DNA of 64,000 nt from Massilia sp. BSC265 (GCF_000740675.1 NZ_JPXI01000010.1:215510-279509), one strand, 5' to 3'; numbered from the stretch's first letter, positions 49,114 to 57,659 are shown. Translations and numbers: made by a program. The notes: a model not told the origin generated them from the letters alone.

Positions 49114-50616
49114 TCAGCGGCCGAGCCGGACCTGCGCTCCCTCACGCAGGTCGACCAGCTGGTGACCGAACAGGGTGGTTTTCAGCATCGCCACCTGGGC
49201 GCCGGCCTTGTCGTAAATCGGTTGCGTGGTGCCGGGACGGGCGCGCATGGTGCGCAGCTCGTCCTCGACGGTGACCTGGGCCACGCGCGGCCTGCCGTAG
49301 GCCCAGGCAGCCGCTCCGGCGGCGGCGAGCAAGGCTGCTGCCAGACCGCCGAGCGCCGCCAGCGGTCCCATGCCATAGTGCACCCGCACTTCGAGCGGCA
49401 GCACGGCGTTCGAGGCCTGCACGGTCGCGGGCGGCGTGAAGATGTCGGGCAAGGGGTCGCCCGGAAACAGCGCGGCCATGCGCTCGCGGAAAGCCTGCGA
49501 CAGCGCCAGGCGCTGGTTTGCCAGGTGCAGCTCGATCCGGCCCGGCAGCACATAGGCCGAGCCGGCCGACTTGAGCGCCTCCATCGACCACTTGTCGGGC
49601 AGCTGGGCCACCGGCAGCTGCATCGTCGAGGCGAGCGGCAGGGGCTTGCCCGGCGCCAGGTTCTCCACCCGGCTGCTGCCCAGCGCGATCGGGTGGTCTT
49701 CGCCGGCCAGCATCGAACGCGCGCCGAGGGTGGCCGAGACGATGGTGTAGGGGTACATCGCGTTCTCGAGGTTCCAACGCACACTGGCCCTGGGGGTGCG
49801 CGCGTCCGGATCGACGTCGGCGCGCAGGGCGCCGCCCGGCGCCTGCGAGAAGGACACGCCCGGCGCGTCTTCCACCTGGGCCGGCACCAGGCGCACGGTG
49901 TCCCGGTCGAGGGGCTTCAGGCGCGCCGGCTGCTCGGTGATCACGCGGCCGATGCGGCCCGAGGCCAGCAGGCCGTCGAGCGCACGGCTGCCTTCCTTGC
50001 CGACCGCGAAGGCATACACCATCAGCCCGTTCGCCTGGTAATGCTTGCCCGCTACCTGCATGCGCAGCGGGAAGGCCACTACCTTGTCGATGGCCTGCCC
50101 CCGGTGGATCAATTCATAGAACTCGCGGTTGCGCGCGGCCGTGGCCTGGTCGTTGTTCGGGCTGTTGCGGTTGTTGGTGACCAGCCAGACGATGCCCGGC
50201 TTGCCTTTCAATACCGTCGTGATGGCCGCCTGCACCGCTTCGCCGAGGTCGGTGTCGGCCAGTGCGCTGCTGTTCGGCTTGCGTGCGGTGTCGAGCTTGG
50301 CCAGTGCGCCGCCCACGCGGCTGCTCACGGTCTTCTCGTCTGCCTTGATCGACAGCAGCGCCCTGGGCGAGGGCGCGCCGGGCAGCGACTGGTTGAAGGC
50401 GGCCAGCACCAGCGCATCGCCCGGCTGCACGACGGCGCCGGCCAGCGCGCCGACGAGCGGCTTGAACTGGCTCTTCGGATCGCTGTAGAAGGGCTCCATC
50501 CAGCCCGAGTTCTGCACCAGAAGGACGTGCGGCGTCGCCCATGCGCCCGTCATGGCGAGCAGTGCCGCCAGCGCGGCCAGGGTGTGCCGCATGGTTTGCC
50601 AAATAAGCGCCCTCAT
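49114..50616 (-). CDS. Exported vWA-like protein with C-terminal membrane helix
   Basis: A 500-residue protein with an N-terminal signal (TLAALAALLAMTGAWA), a Rossmann-like von Willebrand A-type domain (about 27-220) starting HVLLVQNSGWMEPFY, a beta-rich region, a membrane helix (about 417-441) and a cytoplasmic tail of about 59 residues. The normal MIDAS motif DxSxS is replaced by QNSGW at the equivalent strand end, so metal-dependent adhesion is doubtful, although TDLGEAV could supply the later Thr/Asp. Placement is periplasmic with a cytoplasmic tail. The start overlaps the preceding stop by four bases (ATGA). Confidence 0.75.
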   Translation of the reverse strand: MRALIWQTMRHTLAALAALLAMTGAWATPHVLLVQNSGWMEPFYSDPKSQFKPLVGALAGAVVQPGDALVLAAFNQSLPGAPSPRALLSIKADEKTVSSRVGGALAKLDTARKPNSSALADTDLGEAVQAAITTVLKGKPGIVWLVTNNRNSPNNDQATAARNREFYELIHRGQAIDKVVAFPLRMQVAGKHYQANGLMVYAFAVGKEGSRALDGLLASGRIGRVITEQPARLKPLDRDTVRLVPAQVEDAPGVSFSQAPGGALRADVDPDARTPRASVRWNLENAMYPYTIVSATLGARSMLAGEDHPIALGSSRVENLAPGKPLPLASTMQLPVAQLPDKWSMEALKSAGSAYVLPGRIELHLANQRLALSQAFRERMAALFPGDPLPDIFTPPATVQASNAVLPLEVRVHYGMGPLAALGGLAAALLAAAGAAAWAYGRPRVAQVTVEDELRTMRARPGTTQPIYDKAGAQVAMLKTTLFGHQLVDLREGAQVRLGR

Positions 50617-52103
50617 GCCGGCTCTTCCAGGCGCCAGCCGCGCATCGCATTCCAGTCCGGATGGTGCAGCCACAGGCAGCCGTCGTAGACGAAGGGCACG
50701 CACTCCAGCGGGCGGGACAGGCGCACCACCTCGTCGAGGATCACGTTGCGCCGGCCAATCCATTCGACCGTGGTGCGCGCAATCGTGCGCGCGTCGAGCG
50801 CATCCTCGGCGCGGCCGGTCACCTTGTGCAGGCGCAGCACCAGGCCGCTCGGCTGGCTGCGGTTGTTGTTGAAGGCGCGCAGCAGGGGCAGTACCAGGGT
50901 CTCGTCCTGGTTCAGGTCTTCCACGTGCTCTTCCGACCAGGGCTCGTCGACCACCGGATGACCGCGCCGGAACAGGAAATTGGCGAAGCCCAGGCGCGCA
51001 CCGTCGATCGGCGCCGTCTCCGGCCGCTCGCTGCCGAGTTCGAGGAAGGAATAGCCCTGCCCGTCATGGCCGATGTGCCACAGGCGGCCATCGCGGCTCT
51101 GGGTCGGTCCGCCGAAGCCAAGGCGCGGCTGCCAGCCCGGCGGCCAGGGCGTGAACAGCGGCGGCTCGCCCGGACGCCAGGCCAGCTGCCCCTGCTCGTG
51201 CAGCCAGAACAGGCGGCCGTCGTAGCCGATCGGACGCGACCAACCGGCGTCCGGAACATCGGGACAGGCGAATTCCTCCACCGCGTCGGCGTCGACACGC
51301 GCGCTCCACAGGCGAACCATGCCCTCCGGCGCCACCAGGCAGGCAATGTGGCGGCGCATGGCGCCCGGCGCGGCGACGAGCGGCGCCTGCAGTACGGGTT
51401 CAAGGCGGTAGGTTTCGCTGACGGGATTGATCCACAGGCGCTGCAGCCCCCCGTTGGTCGGCACGATGGCGACCTCGCCGCGGCGCGGCTCGAGCACCGG
51501 CAGCCATGCATGGCTCGACGCCGTAAAGGCCAGGCCGGCTGCGCCCTCGTCCGGCGTCATCACGTGCCACAGGCCGGCCACCGGGTCCCAGTACTGCAGT
51601 ACGCCGCGGGTGTGCGCCAGCGCCAGCAGGCGCTGTTCCGGAAAGCCGTAGTGGGCGGCGGCGAACATGCAATAGGCGTTGGGCGGCGCCGGCATGGTCA
51701 GGTCGCAGCGCCCGGGATGCGGTGCGGCCGGACGTTCCTCCAGGCTGTCGCCGAGCGGCAAGGAAGTGACCGGCAAGCCATGTGGCACATGGCGCGGCAA
51801 CATGGCGTCGGCGCCCGGGCCCCACCAGCCGGACTGGCGCGAGGGCGTGCCGGGGAGGCGCTGCAATGGTTTGCCGCAGGTGGGACAAAAAGCAAACCCT
51901 TCGGGGTAGATGGGTGCGCAGCCGCAGCTGGCCGGCAGCGAGGCGCCGAGCAGGCGGGCAATATCGGGCAGACGCGCAGGCAGGCGGCCGGGCGCATGGG
52001 CCTGCCACTCGATGCGGCCCAGCCCTTCGCTGGCCAGCAACGCGAACTGTCCGTGCTCGTCCTCCTGCCAGACACTGGCAGGGGTTTCCCATCGGTATGC
52101 CAT
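50613..52103 (-). CDS. Zinc-ribbon protein with beta-propeller-like repeats, first gene of the tubulin-like operon
   Basis: A 496-residue cytoplasmic protein I do not recognise. After about 55 residues comes a zinc ribbon (C60, C62, C73, C76 in SCGCAPIYPEGFAFCPTCG). The remainder (about 120-490) is beta-rich, with recurrent Trp-containing strands (GVLQYWDPVAGLWHVM, GMVRLWSARVDA, GYDGRLFWLHEQGQLAW, DGRLWHIGHDGQGYSF), which suggests a beta-propeller. The start MAYRWETP was chosen for the AAGGCGAG site; an in-frame ATG 33 bases upstream is also possible. It would be a scaffold or sensor in the complex. Confidence 0.7.
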   Translation of the reverse strand: MAYRWETPASVWQEDEHGQFALLASEGLGRIEWQAHAPGRLPARLPDIARLLGASLPASCGCAPIYPEGFAFCPTCGKPLQRLPGTPSRQSGWWGPGADAMLPRHVPHGLPVTSLPLGDSLEERPAAPHPGRCDLTMPAPPNAYCMFAAAHYGFPEQRLLALAHTRGVLQYWDPVAGLWHVMTPDEGAAGLAFTASSHAWLPVLEPRRGEVAIVPTNGGLQRLWINPVSETYRLEPVLQAPLVAAPGAMRRHIACLVAPEGMVRLWSARVDADAVEEFACPDVPDAGWSRPIGYDGRLFWLHEQGQLAWRPGEPPLFTPWPPGWQPRLGFGGPTQSRDGRLWHIGHDGQGYSFLELGSERPETAPIDGARLGFANFLFRRGHPVVDEPWSEEHVEDLNQDETLVLPLLRAFNNNRSQPSGLVLRLHKVTGRAEDALDARTIARTTVEWIGRRNVILDEVVRLSRPLECVPFVYDGCLWLHHPDWNAMRGWRLEEPA

Positions 52104-52324
52104 TCTCGCCTTTTCACCTAAATAATTGATCGACATCTAGCCTGTGAAGGCCGTTGTTGTTGCTCAAATCATAGCGCCGGGCACTGCCGCGCGGCGCGCC
52201 GTACACGGGGTAGCATGTCCTGACACCTGAAGCATCAATAGATGAGCCAAAAACGGGCTGAAGCGGGGAACTTTTGTTCAACGTACGTATAATGGCGGCG
52301 ATTCCGCTTCTATTTCCCTCCAAC
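52104..52324. other. Divergent region between the tubulin-like operon and the M29-like gene
   Basis: About 220 bases. A TATAAT (52288-52293) faces right, but there is no -35 at a proper distance. No clear promoter for the leftward operon, no obvious operator and no open frame were seen. Confidence 0.5.
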
Positions 52325-53386
52325 ATGCATACCCCAGTTTCGCCAGACCTCCCCCTGCAGGACGCGCTTCCCGCGCACGCCGTCGATGCCGCCACCGCGC
52401 ACCTGCGTGACATCCTGGCGATCGCGCTCGAACATGGCCCCGGGCAGCGGGCGCTGGTCGTGTACGACGAACGCACGCCCCTGTCGCGCGCACTGGGCGA
52501 GGGCTACCGCCGCAACCTGCCGGACGCGAGCTTCATCGACTTCGACAGCGCCACGCCCGAGGCGGTGCTGGCCGCCTTCCGCGCGATGGCCCCGAAGGAC
52601 CTGGTGGTGCTGGTGCAATCGACCAACTTCCGGCTCGACGGCTTCCGCATCCGGGTCGAACTGTTCAAGCTGGGGCTGAAGGTGATCGAGCACGTGCACC
52701 TGTCGCGCATGCCGGGCCCGCAGTCCGAACACTACATCGAAGCGCTGGCCTACGATCCGGCCTACTTCCGCGGGACCGGACGTGCGCTCAGGGCGCGCAT
52801 CGACGTCGCGCCGCATGCGCGCGTGGTCGGCGGCGGCGAGACCCTGCATTTCGGTTCGCCCTTCGAGCCGGCCAAGCTGAACGTGGGCGACTATAGCGAG
52901 ATGCACAACGTCGGCGGCCAGTTCCCGATCGGCGAAGTGTTCACCGAAGCGCTCGACCTGGAGGCGGTGCACGGCCGGGTGCAGGTGCATGTCTTCGGCG
53001 ATACCAATTACCGCTCGAACCGCCCGGAGGTGCCGGTGACCCTCATCGTCGAGCGTGGCCGCGTGGTGGGCACCGAGAACGCCACCCCGGCCTTCCAGGA
53101 AGTGCTGGACAACATCACCCGGGACGAAGGCGAAGTCTGGGTGCGCGAGCTGGGCTTCGGCCTGAACCGCGCCTTCACGCGCGAGCGGCGCGTGGACGAC
53201 ATCGGCACCTACGAGCGCATGTGCGGCATCCACCTGTCGCTCGGCGCCAAGCACGGCGTGTATCCGAAGCCGGGCTTCAAGCGCAAGGACGCGCGCTATC
53301 ACATCGACGTGTTCGCTGTGACGGATGCCGTCTACCTGGGCGAAGAACGTGTTTATGCGGACGGGCAGTGGATTTGTAACAGCTGA
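52325..53386 (+). CDS. M29-like metalloaminopeptidase
   Basis: A 353-residue cytoplasmic protein with the residue pattern of M29 (AmpS/AmpT) aminopeptidases: E204 in PIGEVF, E275 in VRELGFGLN, E297, H303 in GIHLSLG, and H326/D328 in YHIDVF. The spacings fit the two-metal site of the family, which removes N-terminal amino acids from peptides. The tyrosine usually seen seven residues after the first metal His is replaced here by His310. Earlier in-frame starts (TTG at 52274, ATG at 52292) exist; the later ATG was chosen because a TATAAT overlaps the earlier ones. It is followed by the histidine kinase gene. Confidence 0.72.
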   Translation: MHTPVSPDLPLQDALPAHAVDAATAHLRDILAIALEHGPGQRALVVYDERTPLSRALGEGYRRNLPDASFIDFDSATPEAVLAAFRAMAPKDLVVLVQSTNFRLDGFRIRVELFKLGLKVIEHVHLSRMPGPQSEHYIEALAYDPAYFRGTGRALRARIDVAPHARVVGGGETLHFGSPFEPAKLNVGDYSEMHNVGGQFPIGEVFTEALDLEAVHGRVQVHVFGDTNYRSNRPEVPVTLIVERGRVVGTENATPAFQEVLDNITRDEGEVWVRELGFGLNRAFTRERRVDDIGTYERMCGIHLSLGAKHGVYPKPGFKRKDARYHIDVFAVTDAVYLGEERVYADGQWICNS

Positions 53387-53444
53387 GCGCAGCCCCTTTT
53401 TCAGGTGTTACCATGCCCGGATAACAATTTTCGTGGAGCGATCC

Positions 53445-54629
53445 ATGGCAGGCAGCAGGCAGACTTGCGTCGACGAGATCCAGGCGATCGGCGCCGTCCC
53501 GAAGATCCTCGAAACCGTGGCCGCCATGACCGGCCTGCGCTTCGTGTGCATCGCCCACGTCACCCAGGATTCCTGGACCGCCTGTGCAGTGCTGGACAAA
53601 CTCGAATTCGGCCTCGAGCCGGGTGATCCGCTCGACGTCACGACCACGCTGTGCGAGGAAGTGCGCGCGACCTCCGCCGCCGTGATCATCGACCATGTGC
53701 GCGAGAGCGCGCAATACTGCGATCACCATACCCCGCGTATCTACGGCTTCCAGAGTTACTTCTCGATCCCGGTCTTCCGTCCGGACGGCCAGTATTTCGG
53801 CACCCTGTGCGGCCTCGACCCTGAGCCGAAACGGCTCACCGATGCCGTCACCGTGTCGACGCTGCAGCTGTTTGCCGAACTGATCGCCAAGCAACTGGAG
53901 AGCGAGCACTCTTTAGGGGAAGCACGCGCCGCCCTGCTCGACGAGCGCGAAACGGCCGAACTGCGGGAACAGTTCATCGCCGTGCTTGGGCACGACCTGC
54001 GCACCCCGCTCGGCTCGGTCCTGTCGGGCACCGAGATCCTGCTGCTCAAGCACCAGGACCCGTCCACCCGCCAGGTGGTCGAACGCATCCGGCGCAGCAC
54101 CCGGCGCATGGCGGCACTGGTGGAGGACGTGGTCGACTTCACGCGCGGCCGCATGGGCGGCGGCATCGCGCTCGACCTGAGGCTGGTACGCGGCGTCGAC
54201 CTGCGCCTGTACGACGTGGTGGACGAGCTGTCCGGCCTGTATCCCGACCGCGTGATCGATACTGCGATCCAGCCCGGCATGTCGCTGCACTGCGACCCGG
54301 AGCGCCTGGCGCAGCTGCTGTCCAACCTGCTGAAGAACGCCCTGGTGCACGGCAGCGAGCACCATCCCGTGTTCGCCGTCGCCCATGTGCGCGAGGGCCG
54401 GTTCACGCTGCGCGTCACCAACGGCGGGCCCGACCTGAGCCCGGCCGTCATCGCCCAGTTGCTGAAACCCTACTGGCGCGCGGCCTCGCGTGCCGGCAGC
54501 GAAGGCCTGGGACTGGGCCTGTACATCGTCGACCAGATCGCGCGCGGGCATGGCGGGACGATCGAAGTGGGGTCGAGTGCCGGTTCCACCTCGTTTACCT
54601 TCACGATGGCGGCGGAAGCGCAGGCTTGA
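53445..54629 (+). CDS. GAF-domain sensor histidine kinase
   Basis: A 394-residue soluble kinase: a GAF domain (about 15-160, IPVFRPDGQYFGTLCGLDP), a short coiled coil, the phospho-acceptor H183 in VLGHDLRTPLGSV, and an ATPase domain with NLLKNALVHG, TNGGPDL and GLGLGLYIV. There is no membrane segment, and no adjacent response regulator. The GAF domain may bind a cyclic nucleotide, a chromophore or a redox signal; a cysteine (C99, TLCEEV region) and others could matter. A GGAG site fixes the start at MAGSRQ. It begins 58 bases after the M29-like gene, in the same direction. Confidence 0.87.
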   Translation: MAGSRQTCVDEIQAIGAVPKILETVAAMTGLRFVCIAHVTQDSWTACAVLDKLEFGLEPGDPLDVTTTLCEEVRATSAAVIIDHVRESAQYCDHHTPRIYGFQSYFSIPVFRPDGQYFGTLCGLDPEPKRLTDAVTVSTLQLFAELIAKQLESEHSLGEARAALLDERETAELREQFIAVLGHDLRTPLGSVLSGTEILLLKHQDPSTRQVVERIRRSTRRMAALVEDVVDFTRGRMGGGIALDLRLVRGVDLRLYDVVDELSGLYPDRVIDTAIQPGMSLHCDPERLAQLLSNLLKNALVHGSEHHPVFAVAHVREGRFTLRVTNGGPDLSPAVIAQLLKPYWRAASRAGSEGLGLGLYIVDQIARGHGGTIEVGSSAGSTSFTFTMAAEAQA

Positions 54630-54636
54630 GTCCGTT

Positions 54637-55011
54637 TTAGGCGGAAAGCTCCGGTTGTCGCAGGGGGCAGGTGCCCAGCGGTTCGGCCAGGCGTCGTGCC
54701 AGGTCCGCCCGCAACGCCGCCAGGCCAGCGATGCGCGCGTCGATGTCCGCCAGCTTGCGCTCCAGCGCGGCGCGCAGTTCGGCGCCGGAGATGGCCGGAT
54801 CGCTCAACAAGGGCATGCCCGCCTCGATCTCGGCCAGCGTGAAGCCGAGCGACTGGGCGGTGCGCAGGTAGCACAGCCATTCGACAGCTTCCGGCGGATA
54901 GTCGCGATAACCGTTGCCGCGCCGGCGCGCCGTCAACAGGCCACGTGCCTCGTAGAAGCGGAGCGCGTCGCGGCTCAGGCCGGTGGCTGCGGCCAGTTCT
55001 CCAATTTGCAT
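54637..55011 (-). CDS. MerR-family transcriptional regulator
   Basis: A 124-residue regulator. N-terminal winged helix (MQIGELAAATGLSRDALRFYEARGLL), then a dimerisation coiled coil (about 75-110) and a short tail with a single cysteine (LGTCPLRQ). A metal-binding loop is not evident, so an organic or redox ligand is more likely than mercury or copper. It converges with the histidine kinase gene, with seven bases between the stops, and is divergent from a small membrane-protein gene that it probably controls through a classical MerR operator. Confidence 0.9.
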   Translation of the reverse strand: MQIGELAAATGLSRDALRFYEARGLLTARRRGNGYRDYPPEAVEWLCYLRTAQSLGFTLAEIEAGMPLLSDPAISGAELRAALERKLADIDARIAGLAALRADLARRLAEPLGTCPLRQPELSA

Positions 55012-55032
55012 GGGTCATTCCCGAAAAATTGC

Positions 55033-55064
55033 TTGACCCTCGAGTGTACTCCAGGGTTGAGGAT
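55033..55064 (+). promoter_or_regulatory. MerR-type promoter/operator
   Basis: The -35 TTGACC (55033-55038) and a -10 around TGAGGAT are separated by 19-20 bases, the long spacing of MerR-regulated promoters. A perfect dyad, ACCCT-cg-AGT-gt-ACT-cc-AGGGT, fills 55036-55057. It would drive the rightward gene at 55093 and repress or activate it through the MerR protein encoded just to the left. Confidence 0.85.
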
Positions 55065-55092
55065 GGGGACTTCTTATGACCAAGGAGTCCCC

Positions 55093-55542
55093 ATGCCGGT
55101 TTCCCTCGCCGCCAACCGCCGCATCGTGCGCGCCAGCGCCATCTACGACCTGCTTGTCACGGCCGCGTTCGCCACGCCGTGGACCTTTGCCCTTGCCCAT
55201 GGCCAGATCTCGTCCTTGAACACGGCATTGGGCGGCGCGCCACTGCCCAGCTTTACGCCTTTCCACATGCTGTTTGCCTGCCTGATGGGCAGCGTAGTGC
55301 TGGTGTGGTCGACCTTGCGCGTCCTCGAGCCGTCGCAACGCCTGGGACGCTTCGACGGCATTGCGCGTTTCCTGTTCTCCTTGTGGATGGCCTGGTGCCT
55401 GGCGCTGACCGGTGCGCCGGTGTTGTGGCTGTTCGTGGTGCCGGAATTTGCCTGGGGTGTGGCGCAGTGGTGGCCGGTCCATCGACAAGAGAACCGGCAG
55501 CGCTACAATGGCGCTTTGCCCCGGACTTCCCAAGCATGCTGA
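55093..55542 (+). CDS. Small integral membrane protein under MerR control
   Basis: A 149-residue protein with four hydrophobic segments (about 15-35, 55-75, 90-107, 108-126). No family is recognised beyond a multi-span membrane protein. AAGGAG lies six bases before the ATG. Its stop overlaps the start of the PhyH-like gene (ATGCTGA), so the two are co-transcribed from the MerR promoter. Confidence 0.75.
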   Translation: MPVSLAANRRIVRASAIYDLLVTAAFATPWTFALAHGQISSLNTALGGAPLPSFTPFHMLFACLMGSVVLVWSTLRVLEPSQRLGRFDGIARFLFSLWMAWCLALTGAPVLWLFVVPEFAWGVAQWWPVHRQENRQRYNGALPRTSQAC

Positions 55543-56375
55543 CCACCGAACAGCGCGACCGGTACCAGCGCGACGGTTTCCTCGTCATCCCCGGTTTCAA
55601 GAGCCTCGACGAGATCGCCGCCCTGCGCCGCCGTGCCGAGGAAATCGTCGACGCCTTTGACCCCGACGAATCGCGCGCCATCTTCACGACCAAGGACCAG
55701 GCGCGCGCCAGCGACGCCTGGTTCCTCGGCTCGGACAACACGGTGCGCTGCTTTTTCGAAGAGGAAGCCTTCGGCCCCGACGGCCAGCTGCGCCAGGCCA
55801 AGGCGCTCTCGATCAACAAGATCGGCCACGCAATGCACGACCTCGACCCGGTCTTCGCAGCCTTCACGCGCGACCCCAGGCTGGCCGCCGTGGCGCGCGA
55901 CCTGGGCTTGGAGCAACCGCAGGTCTGGCAGTCGATGTACATCTTCAAGCAGCCGGGCATCGGCGGCGAAGTGCGCTGGCACCAGGATGCCACCTTCTTC
56001 GATAGCGACCCGATCACCGTCACCACCTTCTGGTTCGCGCTGGAAGACGCGACCATGGACAACGGTTGCCTGTGGGCCGAACCCGGCGGCCACCGCGGTC
56101 CGCTGCGCGAGCGCTTCCTGCGCGAAGGCGACACCATCACCATGGAAAAGCTGGATGCCACGCCCTGGCCGATTGACGGCACTGCGGTTCCGCTGGAAGC
56201 CAAGGCAGGCACCCTGGTCTGCTTCCACGGCCTGCTGCCGCACTACAGCGCGCCGAACCGGTCGCCGGTGTCGCGCCATGCGTTCACGCTGCACGCAACC
56301 GATGCGCGTTCCATCTACTCGCCGCGCAACTGGATCCAGCGCGACGCCACCTTCCCGGTGCGCGGCTTTACATGA
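55536..56375 (+). CDS. Phytanoyl-CoA dioxygenase (PhyH) family Fe(II)/2-oxoglutarate oxygenase
   Basis: A 279-residue oxygenase. The iron triad is H149 and D151 (WHQDATFF) and H236 (in LPHYSAPNRS), and R247 should bind 2-oxoglutarate. The N-terminal YQRDGFLVIPGF is typical of the family. The overall pattern (WHQDATFFDSDP, EPGGHRGPLRERF) fits the PhyH group that acts on small lipophilic or CoA-linked substrates; the exact substrate is open. It overlaps the membrane-protein gene at its start and converges with the anti-sigma gene, with which it overlaps by eight bases. Confidence 0.88.
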   Translation: MLTTEQRDRYQRDGFLVIPGFKSLDEIAALRRRAEEIVDAFDPDESRAIFTTKDQARASDAWFLGSDNTVRCFFEEEAFGPDGQLRQAKALSINKIGHAMHDLDPVFAAFTRDPRLAAVARDLGLEQPQVWQSMYIFKQPGIGGEVRWHQDATFFDSDPITVTTFWFALEDATMDNGCLWAEPGGHRGPLRERFLREGDTITMEKLDATPWPIDGTAVPLEAKAGTLVCFHGLLPHYSAPNRSPVSRHAFTLHATDARSIYSPRNWIQRDATFPVRGFT

Positions 56376-57069
56376 CTTTCACCCAGCCGCCTTTGTAGAG
56401 GATCGGCCCGGTCGGCCCATTCGGATCGGGAGAGCCGCCCTTCGGCTCCAGGCTGACCGCGAGCAGGGCCACGTCTGCGCCGAGCGCCTCGCGCGTGAGC
56501 GGCAGCGACAGCTCGCGTCCCGCGCCAAGCACGCCCAGCGAGCGCGGCTTGCCCTGTTGCGGCACTGCCCACAACTGCAGCGCCTGCTCCGGGGTGACCG
56601 GCTGCGCCGCCACCAGGCGCACGGTCAGGCGCTGGTGCTCGCGGTCGGCCAGCACCAGCAGCGCGGTGCGCGCCTGTTCGTCGGTCAGGGTCGCGACGTC
56701 ACTGAAAGACGGCTCGCGGCGCTCCTCGATCACGACCACCAGCAGCAGCGCCGCCAGCATGCTCGAGGTCACGCCGAGCGTGCGCCAGTAGCCGAAGCTG
56801 CCGTGGCGCCAGAACTGCCAGGCCGGCGCCTTTGCGCGCAAGCCGAGACGCGCTTCGATCGCGCGCCATACCTGCCCACGTGGAGTCGCTGCCGGCGCGA
56901 ACTCCCCCATCGCGCCGATCCGGTCGCGCCATTCGGCGACCGTGCGCCGCAGCGCGCCGTCGTCGTGCATGTAACCCTCGAAGCGGCGCCGCGCCCTTCC
57001 CCGTAGCGTTCCCAGCACATACTCGGCCGCGAGGCGGTCACGTAATGTGTCCTTGCCGCGCAGGTTCAT
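56368..57069 (-). CDS. RskA-like anti-sigma factor
   Basis: A 233-residue membrane protein: an N-terminal anti-sigma domain (about 1-80, RDRLAAEYVLGTLRGRARRRFEGYM) without zinc ligands, one transmembrane helix (about 98-115, TSSMLAALLLVVVIEE) and an extracytoplasmic C-terminal domain with the RskA fold (VTPEQALQLWAVPQQGKPRSLGVL). It would hold the sigma factor inactive until the outer domain is cleaved by proteases. The start overlaps the sigma-factor stop (ATGA). Confidence 0.87.
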   Translation of the reverse strand: MNLRGKDTLRDRLAAEYVLGTLRGRARRRFEGYMHDDGALRRTVAEWRDRIGAMGEFAPAATPRGQVWRAIEARLGLRAKAPAWQFWRHGSFGYWRTLGVTSSMLAALLLVVVIEERREPSFSDVATLTDEQARTALLVLADREHQRLTVRLVAAQPVTPEQALQLWAVPQQGKPRSLGVLGAGRELSLPLTREALGADVALLAVSLEPKGGSPDPNGPTGPILYKGGWVKVM

Positions 57070-57659
57070 GCGGCCCTCCCGCCGGCCGTCAGGCATGCCT
57101 GCAGGCGTGCCAGGCTGCGCCGGATCCAGGTCTTCACCGTCCCGATCGGCAGCGCCAGCTTCCGCGCCACGTCACTGTGCGACAGGTCATGAAAAAAGGC
57201 GAGGCCGATGGCATTCCGGTGCTTTTCCTCGAGCGCGGCCATGCAGATTGCCAAGGCCTTCGCTTCGCTGCTCAGCTCGAGGGCATCGGCCGGATTGGCT
57301 GACGGGTCGCGCAGGCTGGCCAGCACCCGCTCATCGAAATCCTCGCCATCGATCTCGACCTCCGCTTGCAAGCGCCGCAGCAGATCGAAGGATTTGTTGC
57401 GGACGATGGTGGTCATCCAAGTCATCGGCGCCGACAGGCCGGCCTGGTAGTCCCCGGCGTGGTGCCAGATCGAGACGAAACTCTCCTGCAAGGCTTCCTC
57501 GGCCAGTTCGCGCCGCCGCAGGATGCGCAGCGCCAGGCCGTACAGGCGGGGCGAACTGGCGTCATACAGCTGCCTGAAAGCGAGTGCATCTTTCTGCGCG
57601 GCGCCACGCAACCATGTATTCAGTTGTAATGGATTTAGCGAATTTGACGAATGGACCAC
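57066..57659 (-). CDS. ECF sigma factor, SigK/RpoE-like
   Basis: A 197-residue ECF sigma factor: region 2 (FRQLYDASSPRLYGLALRILRRRELAEEALQESFVSIWHHA) and region 4 helix-turn-helix (DLSHSDVARKLALPIGTVKTWIRRSL). Co-encoded with the RskA-like anti-sigma factor, and divergent from the DUF4331 gene, which is a likely target. Many such pairs respond to envelope or oxidative stress. Confidence 0.9.
   Translation of the reverse strand: MVHSSNSLNPLQLNTWLRGAAQKDALAFRQLYDASSPRLYGLALRILRRRELAEEALQESFVSIWHHAGDYQAGLSAPMTWMTTIVRNKSFDLLRRLQAEVEIDGEDFDERVLASLRDPSANPADALELSSEAKALAICMAALEEKHRNAIGLAFFHDLSHSDVARKLALPIGTVKTWIRRSLARLQACLTAGGRAA

Noticed and set aside
52274..52324. Upstream in-frame TTG and ATG codons for the M29-like gene, and TATAAT at 52288 as a promoter
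   Set aside because: There is no Shine-Dalgarno before these codons, and TATAAT has no -35 at a suitable distance, so neither is certain; the later ATG was kept.
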